Source: Clostridiales bacterium
GTDB lineage: Bacteria; Bacillota; Clostridia; Lachnospirales; JAITVM01
Reading direction: 5' to 3'
NCBI GenBank assembly: GCA_031285815.1
Contig: JAITVM010000172.1
Location: forward strand, 1 to 8,672
Length of the DNA stretch: 8,672 bases
Part shown: positions 5,843 through 8,672 of the stretch, in pieces
Layout of the letters: each line of letters starts with the position of its first letter
Numbering within the stretch: position 1 is the stretch's first letter
The notes under the pieces: generated by a model
Told to the model about the DNA's origin: nothing
Database searches by the model: none
Seen by the model: the letters and a program-made list of their open reading frames with translations, nothing else
Position numbers and translations under genes: made by a program

Positions 5843-7585
5843 ATGTTTAACAAAAATAATATCATTAAATATAGCATCATTTTTTGGATAATCATAGTGC
5901 TGGCTTATATAACCATCTTTAATAGGGATGAGCCGGAAACATATACATACAACCAATTCTTAGAGCAAATTAGAAATAACAATGTAGAAAAAGTAGTTTT
6001 GTCTGAAAGCTCAAAACTAACTTTCAAACTCAAAGGCAAAGATACCATGGTATTCACAGATAACCCCAGAAAAGAAAGCCTAAAAGAAGAGCTGCTTAAA
6101 AATAATATAGCAGTAGAGGAATCAACTTTTTCTTCAAGCTCCGCTATTCAAACAGCGCTTAGTTTAATTTTCATTGGGGCAATGTTTTTCTATTTTAACA
6201 AAATAACAAATAAAGGGCACGAAAAATCTACAATGGCTGTAGTCAACCAAAGCCCGCATGCTGATGGCGCTTTGGTAAGGTTTACGGATATCGCCGGGAA
6301 TGATGAAGCCAAAGACAGTGTCTCAGATATAATAGATTTTATAAAATTCCCAGAAAAATATTCGAAATATGGGGCAAAAATGCCAAAAGGGTTAATTTTC
6401 TACGGCCCCCCCGGAACAGGCAAAACTTTAATGGCTAAAGCAATCGCCGGCGAAGCAGGTGTGCCATTTTATGCTGTAAGCGGTTCGGATTTCGTTCAAA
6501 TGTATGTTGGCGTAGGCGCTTCCAGAATCCGTGACCTTTTCAAAAAAGCACGCGAATCCGAAAAAGCGGTTATATTTATCGATGAAATAGATGCGATAGG
6601 CAAAAAGCGCGCACTGGGCAACTCCGGTGCAAACGACGAGCGCGACCAGACTTTAAACGCCCTTTTGACAGAGATGTCTGGCTTCAGCAGCAGCAATGGC
6701 ATAATAGTAATTGCCGCAACTAACAGGATTGATACATTGGATGAGGCGCTACTAAGGCCCGGGCGTTTTGATAGGCATATAGAAATTGGCCTGCCTGACT
6801 TTAATGCACGCAAAACAATACTATCTTATTATTTTAAAGAAAAACCAATTGCCCCAACTGTTGATATTTTAAATATTGCGAAACAAACGGTTTATTTTAG
6901 CGGGGCAATGCTTGAAAACTTAGTTAATGAAGCAAGTATTTTTGCTGCCAAAGCAGAATCTGAAGCTATACATACAGAGCATTTTGACCAGGCTTATTAC
7001 ACAATCGTTGCCGGAAGCGAGAAAAAAGACCGGTCTAACATAAAAGAGAAGGACAGGCAGATAACTGCGTACCATGAAGCAGGCCATGCCCTCGTTACAA
7101 AAATTTTGCTGCCAGAAAATTCGGTTTCAAAAGTAACAATAATACCTAGTACAAAAGGAATCGGCGGTTTTTCTTTAAATATCCCCCCAGACAAAATGTA
7201 CTATACTAAAAAAGAGCTTGAAGCACAGATAATGGTCAGCTTTGCCGGGCGCGCCGCCGAAGAATTAATTTTTGGCCCAGATAGCATTACTACAGGCGCC
7301 TCTAATGATATCGAAAAAGCAACATCCATTGTTAAAGATTACATTACTAAATATGGCATGAGCCAAAAAACCGGGCTTATAAATACTGCCTTATTTTCAA
7401 GCGATACCGATATTATGCAGGAATGTGCAGAAATTTTAGATATGCTTTATAAAGAGTCCTTCGCACTTATAAAAGAAAAGTCCCATGTACTTGATAAAAT
7501 AGCAAATACATTATTAAGAAAAGAATCCCTCGAAGAAGAGGAGCTTGATGCAATTATAATTTCAGGCAATAAAATAACTGCATAA
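5843..7585 (+). CDS. ftsH: FtsH-like ATP-dependent zinc metalloprotease (short form)
   Basis: 580 residues; FtsH of E. coli and B. subtilis is about 640, the difference lying mainly at the C-terminus. It is a membrane-bound AAA+ hexameric protease that extracts and degrades membrane and short-lived proteins. In order: helix 1 (about 8-26), an outside domain (27-100), helix 2 (about 101-121), then cytoplasmic AAA+ and M41 protease domains. Visible motifs are Walker A GPPGTGKT (188-195), pore loop MYVGVG (220-225), Walker B FIDEID (245-250), and second region of homology AATNRIDTLDEALLRPGRFDR (about 291-311, arginine fingers R308 and R311). The zinc site is HEAGH (411-415, catalytic E412), with D489 in TTGASNDIEKAT as the probable third ligand. 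All catalytic parts are intact. The pore aromatic is Y221 where E. coli has F, preceded by Q219 where E. coli has E. The short length, isolated position and absence of tilS or hpt neighbours suggest an accessory paralogue, but that is inference. Confidence 0.92.
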   Translation: MFNKNNIIKYSIIFWIIIVLAYITIFNRDEPETYTYNQFLEQIRNNNVEKVVLSESSKLTFKLKGKDTMVFTDNPRKESLKEELLKNNIAVEESTFSSSSAIQTALSLIFIGAMFFYFNKITNKGHEKSTMAVVNQSPHADGALVRFTDIAGNDEAKDSVSDIIDFIKFPEKYSKYGAKMPKGLIFYGPPGTGKTLMAKAIAGEAGVPFYAVSGSDFVQMYVGVGASRIRDLFKKARESEKAVIFIDEIDAIGKKRALGNSGANDERDQTLNALLTEMSGFSSSNGIIVIAATNRIDTLDEALLRPGRFDRHIEIGLPDFNARKTILSYYFKEKPIAPTVDILNIAKQTVYFSGAMLENLVNEASIFAAKAESEAIHTEHFDQAYYTIVAGSEKKDRSNIKEKDRQITAYHEAGHALVTKILLPENSVSKVTIIPSTKGIGGFSLNIPPDKMYYTKKELEAQIMVSFAGRAAEELIFGPDSITTGASNDIEKATSIVKDYITKYGMSQKTGLINTALFSSDTDIMQECAEILDMLYKESFALIKEKSHVLDKIANTLLRKESLEEEELDAIIISGNKITA

Positions 7586-7586
7586 C

Positions 7587-7621
7587 AAAAACCCGGTAGG
7601 GGCCCGCCTGCCGGGTTTTTT
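7587..7621. terminator. Bidirectional intrinsic terminator between convergent genes
   Basis: AAAAACCCGGTAGG (7587-7600) pairs with CCTGCCGGGTTTTT (7607-7620) with a single T-G wobble and a GGCCCG loop. T runs follow on the plus strand (7616-7621) and, by the A run at 7587-7591, on the minus strand. It begins one base after the FtsH-like stop codon and lies 27 bp from the stop of the minus-strand permease, so it can end both transcripts. Confidence 0.93.
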
Positions 7622-7647
7622 GTTTGTAAACCATATCCTTTATGTTA

Positions 7648-8667
7648 TTAAGCTTTTCTTTTGCGTGAAATAATCACACTCTGCAAAACTATAAAAAAGC
7701 AAAGCAAAACAGAAAGCGAGATCCTAACCCACCAGCTGGACAATTGCCCTTGGGTTGTTATTAAGCTGCTGATTGTACCTTTTATTAAAACACCGAACAA
7801 AGTCCCAATAGGGTTGCCGACCCCGCCGGATAATAAAGTGCCGCCGATAACAGATGATGAAATCGCATCCATCTCAAACCCCCGGGCCTGCTCAACAAAA
7901 CCCGAACAGCTATTAAGGCAAAATAAAAAGCCGCCTAGCCCTGCCAAAAAACCACTCAAAACATAAGCCAAAAACTTAACCCGCCGGACATTTAGCCCCA
8001 TCATTAAAGAGCTTTGGCTACTTCCGCCTATTGCATATAATTGCCTGCCAAACCTGGTAAATTTCAGGATAATTACCGCCAAAATTAAAACTATCAAAGC
8101 TACAACTACCGTGGGGTATATATAAGCGGCCTGGAATACGCCCCTCCTGTCCACCACGCCAAACGGCAGCAGTATTTTAAATTTAGCCCAGCTTAAAAAT
8201 GTTTCATTTTTTATAGATATCATTTCTTTGCTGATAACAGCCGTCATGCCCCTGCCAAAAAATAGCCCGGCCAAGGTTACAATAAACGGCTGTATTTCTA
8301 AATATGAAACCAAGAACCCCTGAACTATGCCAAACAAAAGCCCAATACCCAATGATATAAAAATTGCCATTACGGCACTGGCCCCTCGCATTTCTATCAT
8401 ATAAGCCGATGCCATACAAACTAATGCGGTTACTGAACCAACTGATATATCAATGCCACCCGTTATCATAACTATAGTTAAGCCGCAAGAAATAACTATA
8501 AGCCCCGCATTAGTTATAAAAAGGTTTAAAAACATCTGTGGCTTTGCAAAGCCCTGTTCGGCAAATATAACCATACCTGATAGATACATAAGGGTAAACA
8601 GGGCGGCCGTTGCTATTAATAAAAAAGTGCTGCCGCTATACGCCCTTTTCTTTACCTTAGTTTTCAT
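7648..8667 (-). CDS. yjfF: Sugar ABC transporter permease, YjfF type (RbsC/BPD_transp_2 family)
   Basis: 339 residues, hydrophobic throughout with about 8-10 predicted membrane helices. It belongs to the ribose/galactose permease family that forms the membrane channel of sugar ABC importers. The family motif GGIDISVGS is at residues 70-78. The match to E. coli YjfF, second permease of the YtfQRT-YjfF galactofuranose importer, is close in several places: PFIVTLAGLFFGRG (127-140), TRFGRQLYAIGG (204-215), MDAISSSVIGGTLLSGGVG (266-284) with GTLFGVLIKG after it, and LSSWW (309-313). The ATG is at 8665-8667 on the minus strand, 5 bp from the window edge, so its ribosome site is not visible. In the usual order, binding protein, ATPase and the partner permease YtfT come first and would lie beyond the right edge. 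It is convergent with the FtsH-like gene and shares its terminator. Substrate (galactofuranose or another sugar) is inferred from similarity only. Confidence 0.88.
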   Translation of the reverse strand: MKTKVKKRAYSGSTFLLIATAALFTLMYLSGMVIFAEQGFAKPQMFLNLFITNAGLIVISCGLTIVMITGGIDISVGSVTALVCMASAYMIEMRGASAVMAIFISLGIGLLFGIVQGFLVSYLEIQPFIVTLAGLFFGRGMTAVISKEMISIKNETFLSWAKFKILLPFGVVDRRGVFQAAYIYPTVVVALIVLILAVIILKFTRFGRQLYAIGGSSQSSLMMGLNVRRVKFLAYVLSGFLAGLGGFLFCLNSCSGFVEQARGFEMDAISSSVIGGTLLSGGVGNPIGTLFGVLIKGTISSLITTQGQLSSWWVRISLSVLLCFFIVLQSVIISRKRKA

Positions 8668-8672
8668 AATTG

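Noticed and set aside
6496..6813. Minus-strand open frame of 105 codons opposite the FtsH ATPase domain
   Set aside because: Mirrors the conserved Walker B and second-region-of-homology segment; no independent coding evidence.
1..8672. CRISPR array, insertion sequence, phage or defence island
   Set aside because: No regularly spaced repeats, transposase, integrase, terminal repeats or defence-type proteins were seen; every large frame belongs to a known family or, for the BofC-like gene, a probable one.

Overview
The window looks like chromosomal DNA of a low-to-moderate GC, endospore-lineage Firmicute, most likely class Clostridia. The basis is the AT-leaning but GGC/GCC-using codon choice, strong AGGAGG-type ribosome binding sites, GTG starts, a SpoVB/MurJ-type flippase beside a BofC-like membrane-anchored protein, and a short FtsH-type protease. 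This taxonomic placement is inference; no rRNA or taxonomic marker was searched.

Layout. Positions 1-405 hold the 3' end of a diguanylate cyclase (GGDEF domain, cut by the window edge). Next comes rnhA (463-924, RNase HI). A cold shock protein gene (1047-1247) stands alone, with its own promoter (TTGACA, 17 bp, extended -10) and a perfect 10-bp-stem terminator. typA/bipA (best start GTG 1428, end 3251) is followed after 15 bp by a 535-aa SpoVB/MurJ-family flippase (3267-4874). A probable extended -10 promoter then drives a 201-aa single-pass protein with a BofC-like C-terminal domain (GTG 4963-5568), which ends in a long hairpin terminator.

A 274-bp intergenic stretch (5569-5842) holds that terminator, a near-perfect 14-bp palindrome and a pair of 12-bp-phased direct repeats. 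It leads into a 580-aa FtsH-like AAA+ zinc metalloprotease (5843-7585). A 14-pair hairpin flanked by A and T runs serves as a bidirectional terminator between this gene and the convergent minus-strand gene (7648-8667), a YjfF-type sugar ABC permease. The rest of that transporter's operon probably lies beyond the right edge.

How the genes fit together: most are housekeeping (RNA-DNA hybrid removal, RNA chaperoning, ribosome assembly/stress GTPase, membrane proteolysis). There is a possible envelope/sporulation pairing (flippase plus BofC-like protein) and a separate sugar-uptake operon on the opposite strand. I see no CRISPR array, transposon, phage gene, tRNA or rRNA, and no clear evidence of an undescribed multi-gene system. 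The items most worth checking are the BofC-like protein, the short FtsH paralogue and the upstream region of its gene.
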